A stretch of DNA of 64,000 bases from assembly GCA_020073345.1 (NCBI GenBank), contig JAIQFI010000031.1, positions 1-64,000 on the forward strand, given 5' to 3'. Source of the DNA: Terriglobia bacterium. Its GTDB lineage: Bacteria; Acidobacteriota; Terriglobia; Bryobacterales; Bryobacteraceae. The position numbers were made by a program, and so were the translations under genes. Positions 54,956 to 64,000 of this stretch are shown here, in pieces (position 1 is the first letter of the stretch; each line of letters starts with the position of its first letter). Under the pieces are notes generated by a model, which worked only from the letters and a program-made list of their open reading frames with translations, was not told the origin of the DNA and did not search any database.

Positions 54956-56101
54956 ATGAGCGGGCTTTCGATAGGGATCACCTGCTATCCCACGGTCGGC
55001 GGCAGCGGGATTGTCGCGTCGCAGCTCGGCAGTGAGCTCGCCCGGCTGGGCCACAAGGTGCACTTCATCAGCTATGAGCCGCCCTTCCGGCTGGATCGCA
55101 AGCAGCCCAACGTATTCTTCCACCAGGTGGAGCTGAACGAATACCGGCTGTTCAAGTATCCCGACTACACGCTGCCGCTGGCGGTGAAGATGGTGGAAGT
55201 GGCGGCCAAGCACAAGCTGGAGATCCTGCACGTGCACTACGCCGTACCGCATGCGACGGCGGCGCTGCTCGCCACCCAGATCGCGCGGGATCAGATGCGG
55301 CATACTCCTCACGTAATAACAACGTTGCATGGGACCGACATCACCCTGTTGGCGCGGGACCCCAACCTGGGGCCGATCATCAAGTACTCGATCGAGAGTT
55401 CCTGCGGCGTCACGGCGGTATCGCGCAGCTTGAAGGCGGAAACGGTTCAGGTGCTGAAATCGAAGAAACCGATTGAGGTGATCTACAACTTCTACCGGCC
55501 TAAGTCGCCGCGCAAGGGGCGGCAGGAGATCCGGCGAGCCCTGCGCGTCCGCAAGGACGATTTTCTATTGATTCACATGTCCAACCTCCGTCCGGTGAAG
55601 CGGGCGCAGGACGTTCTGCGGGTTCTGGCGGAGTTGAAGGATCAGCCGAACATCAAGCTGCTGATTCTGGCCGGGGAGTCCTTCAGTCCCTTCCGCAAGG
55701 CAGTGAAGAGGATGGGGATCGAAGACCGGCTGGTGGTGAAGGCCAACGTTCTGGACATCGAAAATTATCTGCACGCGGCGGACGCCGGATTGTACGCCTC
55801 CGAGCGCGAGAGTTTCGGCATGGGTGTGCTCGAAACCATGAGCTTCGGTAAGCCGGTGGTGGCGACGCGCGTGGGCGGCGTCACCGAGATCATGCTCGAC
55901 GGAGAAACCGGGTTCCTGAAACGGCTGGGCGACGTGAAATCGATGGCCAAAGCGATCCGGACGCTGGCGAACGATCCCGAATTGGCGGCCCGCATGGGAG
56001 AGGCGGCGCGGGTCCGGGCGGAGCAGGAGTTTTCGTCACAAAAGAGCGTAGATCAGTATTTGGATTTGTACCGCCGGACGATTCGGGATTGTCCGGATTA
56101 G
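54956..56101 (+). CDS. bshA: N-acetyl-alpha-D-glucosaminyl L-malate synthase BshA (GT4)
   Basis: IGITCYPTVGGSGIVASQLGSELARLGHKVHFISYEPPFRL; E-x7-E GT4 motif region ESFGMGVLETMSFGKPVVATRVGG. Confidence 0.93.
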   Translation: MSGLSIGITCYPTVGGSGIVASQLGSELARLGHKVHFISYEPPFRLDRKQPNVFFHQVELNEYRLFKYPDYTLPLAVKMVEVAAKHKLEILHVHYAVPHATAALLATQIARDQMRHTPHVITTLHGTDITLLARDPNLGPIIKYSIESSCGVTAVSRSLKAETVQVLKSKKPIEVIYNFYRPKSPRKGRQEIRRALRVRKDDFLLIHMSNLRPVKRAQDVLRVLAELKDQPNIKLLILAGESFSPFRKAVKRMGIEDRLVVKANVLDIENYLHAADAGLYASERESFGMGVLETMSFGKPVVATRVGGVTEIMLDGETGFLKRLGDVKSMAKAIRTLANDPELAARMGEAARVRAEQEFSSQKSVDQYLDLYRRTIRDCPD

Positions 56102-56255
56102 GCCCGGGGGCGAAATGCGCCCTGCGAAGGGGCGGAATTATCTTCCTGTCCTGGTAAATTCCTCCGTTCACTTTCGGCGCGTGGCCGAGCAAGATCAATC
56201 ACCTGCGGATCACGGAACGACAATTGCGAATTAAGTTCGCTGGAGGTCTGCCTTT

Positions 56256-57242
56256 ATGGAAAAAGACTACCTGAGTTCCGACTCGATTCGCGAAGAGAAC
56301 GAAGCGGAGTTGCGGTGGGAACGCGCACGGCGCCACCACCGTTTCGTTACGGCTGTTTTGATTTTGCTTGTGGCGGCCATGGTGGGCGTCGCATGGTACG
56401 CGTATCCCATCCTGGGGCGGCACGACAACCTGCTGTCGCAAATCCCCACTACGTTGGCCGATGTTCGGAAAGATATCGTCGGCTTAGGCGAACAGGCCAA
56501 AGCCGCGGACGCCAAGGTGGAAGATTGGAGCAACCGCCAGGAAGAACTGCGAAGCCAATTGAATAAGGCCCGCGGCGATCTGATGGCGCGCATCGATTCC
56601 GCCAAGAAACAAACGAGCGATGCATCGAGAGTGCTGGTCGAACGGGTGCGAAGCGACGTCGCGACCCAGATCGATAGCGTAAAAACGCAGTTGGCCAAGC
56701 TGGAGACTTCGGGCGCAAGCGATCGTGAGCAAATCGCGCGGTTGCAGCAGGAACTGGCTCAGGTTCGGGGCCAGGTGAACCAGCAAGGCCAAGAGCTCGC
56801 GTCGGTTCAGGGCCGCGTGACGCAGAACGCGGCTTCGACCGAGCAGGAATTTGCGTCCGTGAAAACCACTCAGCAGCACGACCGCCACGATTTCGACGCG
56901 TATGCGGACAAGTTCGCCGTGAAACGCGTCGACTTTGAGGTGACCAAGAACCACGGCACTACAGTCGCGCCGGGGATCTCGCTCGAGGTGAACGGCACGG
57001 ATGTTTCTTACCAGCGAGTCAACGGTTCGGTGTTGGCGTCAGATGGCCACACCACCTGGCTGCGGCAACTTAAAGTCCAGGAACCCGTCTTCTTGACCAG
57101 TTTCGCGGATGGCCGTACTCGCGAGCTGGTAATCACCCGCGTCAACAAAAATGGCGCGGTCGGCTACGTGTTGGTCCCGGCGCAAGAGAGCGCGATGAGC
57201 CGCGCTACCAGGTCGTTTACCAGTCCAGAGCAAGCCGAGTAA
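56256..57242 (+). CDS. Membrane-anchored coiled-coil hypothetical protein
   Basis: 328 aa; one N-terminal TM then long heptad-rich region. Confidence 0.65.
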   Translation: MEKDYLSSDSIREENEAELRWERARRHHRFVTAVLILLVAAMVGVAWYAYPILGRHDNLLSQIPTTLADVRKDIVGLGEQAKAADAKVEDWSNRQEELRSQLNKARGDLMARIDSAKKQTSDASRVLVERVRSDVATQIDSVKTQLAKLETSGASDREQIARLQQELAQVRGQVNQQGQELASVQGRVTQNAASTEQEFASVKTTQQHDRHDFDAYADKFAVKRVDFEVTKNHGTTVAPGISLEVNGTDVSYQRVNGSVLASDGHTTWLRQLKVQEPVFLTSFADGRTRELVITRVNKNGAVGYVLVPAQESAMSRATRSFTSPEQAE

Positions 57243-57261
57243 AGGTTCGCACGGCCACGCC

Positions 57262-58656
57262 TTAGGGACCCTTCGCCAGGAACGGTTTGGACTCGTCCAA
57301 CCAAGCCGTTCCGGCGATATCCAGATGGACCCAGGGCGTATCGCCGGCAAATTCCTTCAGAAAATACGCCGCGCTGATGGCTCCGCCCCAGCGACCGCCG
57401 ATGTTGGCCAGGTCGGCGAAGGCGCTCTTGAGAAGATCCTTATAGTCGTCGTCGAGCGGCATGTGCCAGGATTTTTCGCCTTCCGCCTTGGCGGCGGCCA
57501 GCACGCGCGCGAGCAGAGCATCGTTGTTGGTGAAGACGCCGATGTTGACGTTTCCCAGTGCGACCACGATCGCTCCCGTGAGCGTTGCCGCATCCACCAG
57601 ATGTGTGCAGCCCAGGCGCTGCGCATAGGTGAGCGCGTCCACCAGGATCAGCCGACCTTCGGCATCGGTATTGAGTACTTCGATGGTCTTGCCGGAAAGC
57701 GACGTGACGATATCGCCGGGACGCTGGGCTTTGCCGCCAACCATGTTCTCGACGGCGGGAATCAAGGCAGTGACGGGAATGGCCGGCTTCAACTGCGCGA
57801 TCGCGCGCATCGCACCGAGCATGGCCGCGCCGCCTGCCATGTCGTACTTCATCTTCTCCATGCCCTCGGCGGGCTTGATCGAGACTCCGCCGGTGTCGAA
57901 GGTGACGCCCTTGCCGACCAAACCGAGGTGGTCTGATGTCTTGGGCGCCTGCAGCGGTTTATACCTAAGAATGATGAGAGCCGGCGGCTCGGCGCTGCCC
58001 TGCGATACGCCCAAGAGCGATCCCATGCCGAGCTGGCGCATGCGCGGCTCGTCCAGGACTTCATACTCCAGGCCGACTTCAGCGGCCATCGCTTTGGCGC
58101 GTTCGGCGAGCAAAGTCGGAGTCATCACATTGGCCGGTTCATTCACCAGCTCGCGGGTGAAATTCTGTGCATCGCCGAGGATCTTGCCGCGTTCGAAGGC
58201 GGCTCGGGCCGAATCTGGAGCGACGAGAACGAACGCTTCGAGAGACTTGGCGTCGCTAGAGGTTTTGTAACGGTCGGGCTCGAAGTTGCCGAGGATCGCG
58301 CCTTCGACCGCGGCCTCGGCATTCGCGTCACCGAGCCACCAGGCGAGCTTTTTTACGCCCTTCTGCTTGAGCGCGCGCACGGCTGTTCCGACGGCGCGGC
58401 GCAGGACGGCGGCGTCGAATTTATCGCGCTTGCCTCCGCCGGCGACGGCGAGGCGTTTGGCCTTAAGCCCTTGTGGCTGGTGCTGAACCGCGAGCTCACC
58501 GGTCTTGCCTGTGAATTCGCCGGAGGATCGCAATTCGTCGAGCCAAGCCGAAGAGCCCTTCAATTCGGCGGGTGCGGTTTCTTCTTCAAACAAAAGCACG
58601 ACGACCGCGTCGGCTTCGACGCGGTCGAGGGATTGCGTTACGAGAGTGGTCTCCAC
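57262..58656 (-). CDS. pepA: Leucyl aminopeptidase (M17)
   Basis: GKGVTFDTGGVSIKPAEGMEKMKYDMAGGAA, NTDAEGRLILVDAL. Confidence 0.96.
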   Translation of the reverse strand: METTLVTQSLDRVEADAVVVLLFEEETAPAELKGSSAWLDELRSSGEFTGKTGELAVQHQPQGLKAKRLAVAGGGKRDKFDAAVLRRAVGTAVRALKQKGVKKLAWWLGDANAEAAVEGAILGNFEPDRYKTSSDAKSLEAFVLVAPDSARAAFERGKILGDAQNFTRELVNEPANVMTPTLLAERAKAMAAEVGLEYEVLDEPRMRQLGMGSLLGVSQGSAEPPALIILRYKPLQAPKTSDHLGLVGKGVTFDTGGVSIKPAEGMEKMKYDMAGGAAMLGAMRAIAQLKPAIPVTALIPAVENMVGGKAQRPGDIVTSLSGKTIEVLNTDAEGRLILVDALTYAQRLGCTHLVDAATLTGAIVVALGNVNIGVFTNNDALLARVLAAAKAEGEKSWHMPLDDDYKDLLKSAFADLANIGGRWGGAISAAYFLKEFAGDTPWVHLDIAGTAWLDESKPFLAKGP

Positions 58657-58679
58657 TTCTAGAGCTTACTACTTGCCTC

Positions 58680-59618
58680 TTACTTCTTGGCTTTCGAAAG
58701 CTCTTCGTAGAACGGGTCGAGACGGGCGGGCGCCGTCCACTGCGCGCCGGTGACGTTCCATCCGATGTCGTCGGTCTTGATGGATGCGAGCAACTTGTCT
58801 TTCGGCGTCCCCTTCTTGACTTGCTCCTCGGCGCGCGAGACCAGATTGTCCCACTTGGTCTTGTAGGCTTCGACATCGGCCTTGGTCATCACGTTGCCAT
58901 GTCCGGGAATGAGCGTGTCGAAGTCGAGCTTCAGCGTGCCGGCGACCAGCTTGGGCCACTCGACCGCACTGCCGCCGTTGGGGAAATCGATATTGGGAGC
59001 GCCGTTGACGATGGCGTCGCCGCCCGCGACGATCTTGAGAGTGGGGAAGTACACGATCGAATCGCCGCCGGTGTGGGCGCGCGCGAAGTGGTAAACCCGT
59101 ACCTGCGCGCCACCGAGTTTGAAGGCGTAGTTCTTGGTGTAAGTGACATTGGGCTCAGCCGGCTTCCCGGCAGGGGCGGTGTATGTAGCCAACTCGGCCT
59201 TTTCACCGTCGGCCGCGATCACCTTGGCGCCGGCGTCGATAAAGCTCTTGGTGTTGCCGCTGTGGTCCTGGTGCACGTGGGTGATCACGACGTACTTGAC
59301 GGGCTGGTTCGTCACCTTCTTGATCTGTGCCATCAAGTCGTTATAGTTGGCCTCGCCCAGGTTCTTGGTGTCCACGACGATCACGCCGCCGTTGGTGACG
59401 ACGACGCTGGTGTTGCCTCCCGCTCCGGTGACTTCGTAGAAGCCGGGCTTGATCTGGACGATCGCCTGGCCCTGGGGAGCGCCTTTTCCTTTTCCATCTC
59501 CGCCTTTACCGTCGCCCTTGCCTTGGCCGCCTCCGGGAGGGGCCTGGGCGGAAATGACTACGGTGGCCGCGACGATGGCCGTCAGTGCAGAAAGAGTAAG
59601 CAAGATTCTACGGAACAT
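58680..59618 (-). CDS. Secreted MBL-fold metallo-hydrolase
   Basis: THVHQDHSGN, H-x3-H pattern, FPNGG, IPGHGNVM; signal peptide. Confidence 0.88.
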   Translation of the reverse strand: MFRRILLTLSALTAIVAATVVISAQAPPGGGQGKGDGKGGDGKGKGAPQGQAIVQIKPGFYEVTGAGGNTSVVVTNGGVIVVDTKNLGEANYNDLMAQIKKVTNQPVKYVVITHVHQDHSGNTKSFIDAGAKVIAADGEKAELATYTAPAGKPAEPNVTYTKNYAFKLGGAQVRVYHFARAHTGGDSIVYFPTLKIVAGGDAIVNGAPNIDFPNGGSAVEWPKLVAGTLKLDFDTLIPGHGNVMTKADVEAYKTKWDNLVSRAEEQVKKGTPKDKLLASIKTDDIGWNVTGAQWTAPARLDPFYEELSKAKK

Positions 59619-59651
59619 GCAGAAATCCTCCCGAGCAGGACCGAGTATACC

Positions 59652-60143
59652 CTAGTCCCGGCCGCGGCGGCCGAGCGCGGCCTTGGCTTCCGCCTTCATC
59701 TCGCGAGCCCGTTCACTCTCGCGCTTGTCGTGGAACTTTTTCCCCTTGCCCACCGCCAGTTCCACCTTGATCCGTCCGTTCTTGAGATACAGCTTGGTGG
59801 GGACCACGGTCAGCCCGCGCTCACGAGTGGTTTCCTGGAGTTTCAGAATCTCAGACTTGTGCAGCAGGAGTTTCCGCCGGCGAACCGGCTCATGATTCAT
59901 CAGGTTGCCGTGCGAATAATGCGAGATGTGGGCGTTCACCAGCCAGGCTTCGTTGGCGGCGACTTCGCCGTAAGCGTCCTTGAGCTGGATCATGCCGGCG
60001 CGCGCGGCCTTGACCTCGGTTCCGGTTAACACCAGGCCGGCTTCGGTCCGATCCGACAGGAAGTAGTCGTGGCCCGCAGACCGGTTGTCGCTGAGGATCT
60101 TTATTTTCTCTTCCAAACTTTTATTTACACACAAGCAACCCAA
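59652..60143 (-). CDS. smpB: SsrA-binding protein SmpB
   Basis: [62 protein letters not shown]. Confidence 0.96.
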   Translation of the reverse strand: MGCLCVNKSLEEKIKILSDNRSAGHDYFLSDRTEAGLVLTGTEVKAARAGMIQLKDAYGEVAANEAWLVNAHISHYSHGNLMNHEPVRRRKLLLHKSEILKLQETTRERGLTVVPTKLYLKNGRIKVELAVGKGKKFHDKRESERAREMKAEAKAALGRRGRD

Positions 60144-60214
60144 ATCGCGTCAAGGGCTTATGAGGCCCCGGGTGCAAGTGTAACACGCGGGGTTTCGGTG
60201 GATTCGGTAAATCA

Positions 60215-62620
60215 ATGACATGTAAGTACTTACGAGTAGTCGCGGCCGTTTTCCTGGCGCTCCTGATGGGACTGCCTCTGGAGGCCGGGACCCGCAAAGG
60301 CGACCGGCTCCTGAAGCAGGCCCAAGCGGCCGAAGTCAAGAAAGATTGGGACTTGGCACTGCAACTTTACCTGCAGGCCGCGGATGAGGATCCCCGCGAT
60401 ACCGGGTACCTGATCGGGCTGCAACGAGTCCGCTTTCAGGCGTCGTCCGCGCATGTGGACCGGGGGCAGAAGAGCCGCGGCGACGGGAACCTCCAAGAAG
60501 CCATCAGTGAATTTCAAAGAGCCATTGTGGCCGACCCATCCTCGGCGATGGCGCTGCAGGAACTGAGACGCACCCAGGACATGCTCCGGCAACCGGCGGC
60601 GACGTCGGGGGGGCGCACGCTGACGCCGGTGGAGCAGATCCGCCGTGACGCCGCCCAACAGGTGGAATCGATGATGGGGCCTCCGGATCTCAAACCGGCG
60701 CTGCGGCGGATTCCGTCCGTCAAGCTCAATAACCAGCCGCCGAGGGTACTCTATGAGAGCATCGGCAAGATCGCCGGCATCACCACGGTGATCGATCCGG
60801 ATGGCCTGGGAGCCGTCCAGACCCGGACTTTCAACGTGGAGATGGGCGAGGCCACGGTGGAACAGGCTTTCGATTACGTCGCGCTGCTGACGCACACCTA
60901 CTGGAAGCCGATTTCCTCCACCAGCATTTTCGTTACGCAGGATTCTGCAAACAAACGCCGCGACTACGAAGACTTCGTGGTCAAGACGTTCTACATCACT
61001 AACGCCAGCACCGTGCAAGAGTTTCAGGAAATCTCGACCGCTGTGCGCACCATCACCAACATCACGCGCGTCTTCACGGTGAATCCGCAGAAGGCCCTGG
61101 TGGTCCGCGGCTCGGCCGATGCCGTGGCGCTGGCGGAAAAGCTGGTGCACGATCTGGACAAACCCAAGTCCGAGGTGGTGATCGATGTGCTGATCATGGA
61201 GGCGAATACCACCCGCACGCGCGATCTGGCGGCGACGCTGGCGTCCGTCGGATCCTCGGGGCTGAGCGCGGGCCTCAGCAGCGCGATCAACTTCACGCCG
61301 CGGGGGGCTGCGGCCACCACAGGGACCGGGACCGGAACAGGCACCGGCACAGGCGCAACTCCAACCACAACGCCCAGCGGATCGATCAACCTGGCGCAGC
61401 TCGGCCACCTGGCCACCTCCGATTTTTCGACCACACTGCCGGGAGCGCTCCTGGAAGCCGTGCTGAGCGACAACCGGACGAAGATCCTGAATTCTCCGCA
61501 GGTGCGCGTGTCCGACGGCATGAAGGCGACGCTTAAGATCGGCGACAAGATTCCGATCGCGACCGGCAGCTTCCAATCCGGCGTGGGCACGGTGGGCGGC
61601 GCGCCTTACGCGCAAACCCAGTTTCAATTCACCGACGTGGGCATCAAGGTGGAGATTACCCCGCAAGTGCACTCCGCCGATGAACTCACGATGCATGTAA
61701 GTTTCGAAGTATCGACGGTCCGGAGCTACACGGACATCGGCGGCGTGCAGCAGCCCATCATCGGTCAGCGCACCGAAGAGGCCGACGTCCGGTTGCGTGA
61801 GGGCGAGGTCAACATTCTGGCGGGCCTGGACGGGGTACAGGATTCGAGTGTGGTCAGCGGCATCCCCGGGTTGGTGAACATCCCGATCCTGGGCAAGATT
61901 CTCTTCGGCAGCGATCACATCGAAAAGGACCGCCAGCAACTGATGATCGCGCTGGTGCCGCACATCGTCCGGACTCCGGACTACACGCCGGAGAACCTGC
62001 GCGGTATCTACTCGGGACCGGATCAATCCCTTCGCCTGATGTACGCGCCGCGGGATGAAGACGGGTCGGCTCCGGCTGTGAACGCTCCAGCGCCTGGAGT
62101 AGGCCAGACTCCTGCCGCGGCTCCACAAGCGCCTGCCATACAGCCGCCGGCGCTGGGAGCACCGGGGACGCCGCCTCTGCCTGTTCCGCCCGTGCCCCCG
62201 GGAGCAGGTGCTCGCGTGGTCTTCGTGCCCGGCAACGTTGCTGTGGGGCCGAATACGCCCTTTACCGTGAACGTGCAACTGACCGAAGTAACCGATGCAT
62301 CTTCGATTACACCGCTGCGGGTTAAATGGGACCCGGCGATGCTGAGGCTCACCGACATCGTGCCCGGCGAGTTGCTCGCGCGCAGCGGCGGGGCAGTCAG
62401 CTCGATCAAGGACATCCGCAATGATTCGGGCGAGGCGACGCTGAACATGTCGCGTGCCGGAGGAGCAGGAGTTTCGGGCTCCGGACCTGTGGTGATCCTG
62501 AATTTTGTCGCGGTTGCGCCCGGGACGGGCTCGCTGACCGTGACGGAAATGGGGTTGAAGAACTCGCAGTCGCAGGCGATCCCGGTAACCCTGGGTTCGG
62601 TTTCCGTGGCGGTAAAGTAG
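60215..62620 (+). CDS. Secretin (GspD/PilQ-like) with C-terminal cohesin-like domain
   Basis: N-terminal TPR-like region, STN/N domains, secretin core (LNSPQVRVSDGMKATLKIGDKIPI...VNILAGL...GIPGLVNIPILGKILFG), then beta-rich cohesin-like C-terminus. Confidence 0.88.
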   Translation: MTCKYLRVVAAVFLALLMGLPLEAGTRKGDRLLKQAQAAEVKKDWDLALQLYLQAADEDPRDTGYLIGLQRVRFQASSAHVDRGQKSRGDGNLQEAISEFQRAIVADPSSAMALQELRRTQDMLRQPAATSGGRTLTPVEQIRRDAAQQVESMMGPPDLKPALRRIPSVKLNNQPPRVLYESIGKIAGITTVIDPDGLGAVQTRTFNVEMGEATVEQAFDYVALLTHTYWKPISSTSIFVTQDSANKRRDYEDFVVKTFYITNASTVQEFQEISTAVRTITNITRVFTVNPQKALVVRGSADAVALAEKLVHDLDKPKSEVVIDVLIMEANTTRTRDLAATLASVGSSGLSAGLSSAINFTPRGAAATTGTGTGTGTGTGATPTTTPSGSINLAQLGHLATSDFSTTLPGALLEAVLSDNRTKILNSPQVRVSDGMKATLKIGDKIPIATGSFQSGVGTVGGAPYAQTQFQFTDVGIKVEITPQVHSADELTMHVSFEVSTVRSYTDIGGVQQPIIGQRTEEADVRLREGEVNILAGLDGVQDSSVVSGIPGLVNIPILGKILFGSDHIEKDRQQLMIALVPHIVRTPDYTPENLRGIYSGPDQSLRLMYAPRDEDGSAPAVNAPAPGVGQTPAAAPQAPAIQPPALGAPGTPPLPVPPVPPGAGARVVFVPGNVAVGPNTPFTVNVQLTEVTDASSITPLRVKWDPAMLRLTDIVPGELLARSGGAVSSIKDIRNDSGEATLNMSRAGGAGVSGSGPVVILNFVAVAPGTGSLTVTEMGLKNSQSQAIPVTLGSVSVAVK

Positions 62621-62626
62621 GAAAAG

Positions 62627-63118
62627 ATGAGGGAGCGCCGGCAGCGCGATACAGCAAAGTTGGCCCAGCGGGGCATGACTTTGGTCGAGCTGATCGTGGC
62701 CGTGTCGATCTTAGCGCTGCTCTCGACGCTGGCCGTTCCCCTGGCGAGCTACAAGGTGAAACGCGACAAGGAGCGCGACCTGCGCTATGCGCTACGCGAG
62801 ATCCGCGGCGCCATCGACCGGTATAAGGATGCTTCCGATCAGGGGAAGATCCAGGTGAAGGTCGGAACGGATGGTTATCCGGAGGATCTGGATGTTCTGG
62901 TGGAAGGCGTGACGCTGGTGGGCAACGCGACGGGAGCCAAGATCAAGTTCCTGCGCCGGATTCCCGCCGATCCCATGACGGGGACCACGGAGTGGGGTAA
63001 ACGCAGCTCGCAGGACGATCCCAAGTCCAACAGCTGGGGCGGGCAAAACGTTTTCGATGTCTATTCGAGGAGCATGGACCGGGCGCGCGATGGAACTCCC
63101 TATTCAGAGTGGCAATAA
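62627..63118 (+). CDS. GspG-like pseudopilin
   Basis: RGMTLVELIVAVSILALLSTLAVPLASYKVKRDKERDLRYALREIR; ends DGTPYSEWQ. Confidence 0.9.
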   Translation: MRERRQRDTAKLAQRGMTLVELIVAVSILALLSTLAVPLASYKVKRDKERDLRYALREIRGAIDRYKDASDQGKIQVKVGTDGYPEDLDVLVEGVTLVGNATGAKIKFLRRIPADPMTGTTEWGKRSSQDDPKSNSWGGQNVFDVYSRSMDRARDGTPYSEWQ

Positions 63119-63524
63119 AAAAACGATCGCGAACCTGCCGGGCGCAAGACGCGGCTATACGCTGATCGAGCTGATCATTGTGATGGCGATCATCTCGATT
63201 CTGGTTTCGATCGCCGTGCCGCTGTATCAGAAGTCGCTGATACGCACCAAGGAAAGTATGCTCCACAGCCATCTGCAAACTCTGCGGATCGTGATCGACG
63301 AGTTCACTTTCGACAAGAAAAGGGCCCCGCAGACACTCCAGGACCTGGTGGCGGAAGGTTATTTGCGCGCGGTACCCATCGATCCCATCACCGGCAACGA
63401 TCAGTGGCGCGCGATCCAGGAAGATTCGCTCAGCGCGGTGGACCAGACGCAACCCGGTATCTTCGATGTCCGCAGCCTGTCGGATCTGACCAGCCTGGAA
63501 GGTACTCCCTACTCAGAGTGGTGA
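63090..63524 (+). CDS. GspG-like pseudopilin, tandem paralog
   Basis: RGYTLIELIIVMAIISILVSIAVPLYQ; ends EGTPYSEW; Met at 63090 within previous CDS. Confidence 0.9.
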   Translation: MELPIQSGNKKTIANLPGARRGYTLIELIIVMAIISILVSIAVPLYQKSLIRTKESMLHSHLQTLRIVIDEFTFDKKRAPQTLQDLVAEGYLRAVPIDPITGNDQWRAIQEDSLSAVDQTQPGIFDVRSLSDLTSLEGTPYSEW

Positions 63525-63562
63525 AACCCAGGCCTCCTCGTTTGCGTCATTAACAGCAGTTC

Positions 63563-64000
63563 ATGACGCCCAGCACCACCGAATTCAAGACGGCCGACCG
63601 TGCCCATACCAGTTTCCTGGCGGCTGCCGAAAAACGAACTTTGATTTGGATCGCGACCCGGCTTCCAGGCTGGGTAAACTCAGATCACCTCACCGCGCTG
63701 GGATTCGTATCGCTGATCCTGGCTGGGGCCAGCTACTGGTACGCGCGCTTCCACGCTGGGGCGCTGCTTCTGGTGATCCCGTTCCTCGCGTTGAATTGGT
63801 TTGGCGATTCGCTTGACGGCACGCTGGCGCGCGTGCGCCACCGGCAGCGTCCGCGCTACGGATTTTACGTCGATCACATCCTGGACGCCCTGGGAATGAG
63901 TTTTCTGATGGGGGGCATAGCGCTTTCCGGCTACATGTCGCCACTGGTGGCGGGCGGCTTTCTGATCATGTACCTGCTGCTTTCGATCGAAATCTACCTG
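63563..64000 (+). CDS. CDP-alcohol phosphatidyltransferase family protein (partial, runs off window)
   Basis: MTPSTTEFKTADRAHTSFLAAAEKRTLIW...DSLDGTLARVRHRQRPRYGFYVDHILDALG; open to window end. Confidence 0.85.
   Translation, partial: MTPSTTEFKTADRAHTSFLAAAEKRTLIWIATRLPGWVNSDHLTALGFVSLILAGASYWYARFHAGALLLVIPFLALNWFGDSLDGTLARVRHRQRPRYGFYVDHILDALGMSFLMGGIALSGYMSPLVAGGFLIMYLLLSIEIYL

Noticed and set aside
58572-60029. 485 aa plus-strand ORF antisense to pepA/MBL/smpB region
   Set aside because: Spans three confident opposite-strand genes; no domain recognised.
60120-60214. tRNA or tmRNA fragment next to smpB
   Set aside because: No cloverleaf, T-loop or tag-peptide reading frame recognised.
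60230-62278. 682 aa minus-strand ORF antisense to the secretin
   Set aside because: Arg/His-rich low-complexity translation typical of GC-rich antisense shadow frames; no recognisable domain; the secretin frame has clear motifs.
1-64000. CRISPR arrays, prophage, transposase/IS, rRNA/tRNA genes
   Set aside because: No regular spacer-repeat arrays, phage structural genes, DDE transposases or T-loop GTTCRANYC with acceptor stems noticed in intergenic gaps; a dedicated tRNAscan-SE/CRISPRCasFinder run would be decisive.

Overview
GC-rich bacterial chromosome window that looks acidobacterial. The basis is gene content and VWFA paralogs resembling the 'VWFA-related Acidobacterial domain' family; taxonomy is inference. 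Most of it is housekeeping: relA/spoT, pyrR-pyrB-pyrC, hom, argJ, fmt, def, aroC, serS, citrate synthase, a fused E1 alpha/beta dehydrogenase, uvrD/pcrA, rpmE, a fadB-like fusion, malQ, nuoB, hrcA-grpE-dnaJ, ppi, bshB1-bshA, pepA, smpB, and a secretin with two pseudopilins. No rRNA, tRNA, CRISPR array, prophage or transposase was recognised. No obvious large undescribed system is present. The most interesting signals are small or non-coding: (i) a well-formed but unannotated transcription unit upstream of rpmE on the minus strand, with a TTGACA-17bp-TAAGAT promoter, a 13-nt near-perfect anti-SD complement, a 19-codon sORF, a hairpin at its stop and a terminator-like stem; (ii) a two-hairpin repeat whose two copies each supply the stop codon of the gene they abut, with compensatory changes between copies; (iii) a second inverted repeat in two copies, also with a compensatory change; (iv) a (TGGCCCC)n heptamer repeat upstream of two unrelated genes; (v) two lesion-bearing genes close together (di-heme peroxidase with in-frame TGA, Flp pilin with frameshift); (vi) a 52-aa Lys/Arg-rich ORF coupled to uvrD by ATGA overlap. 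All calls come from reading the sequence and motif recognition; no searches were run.
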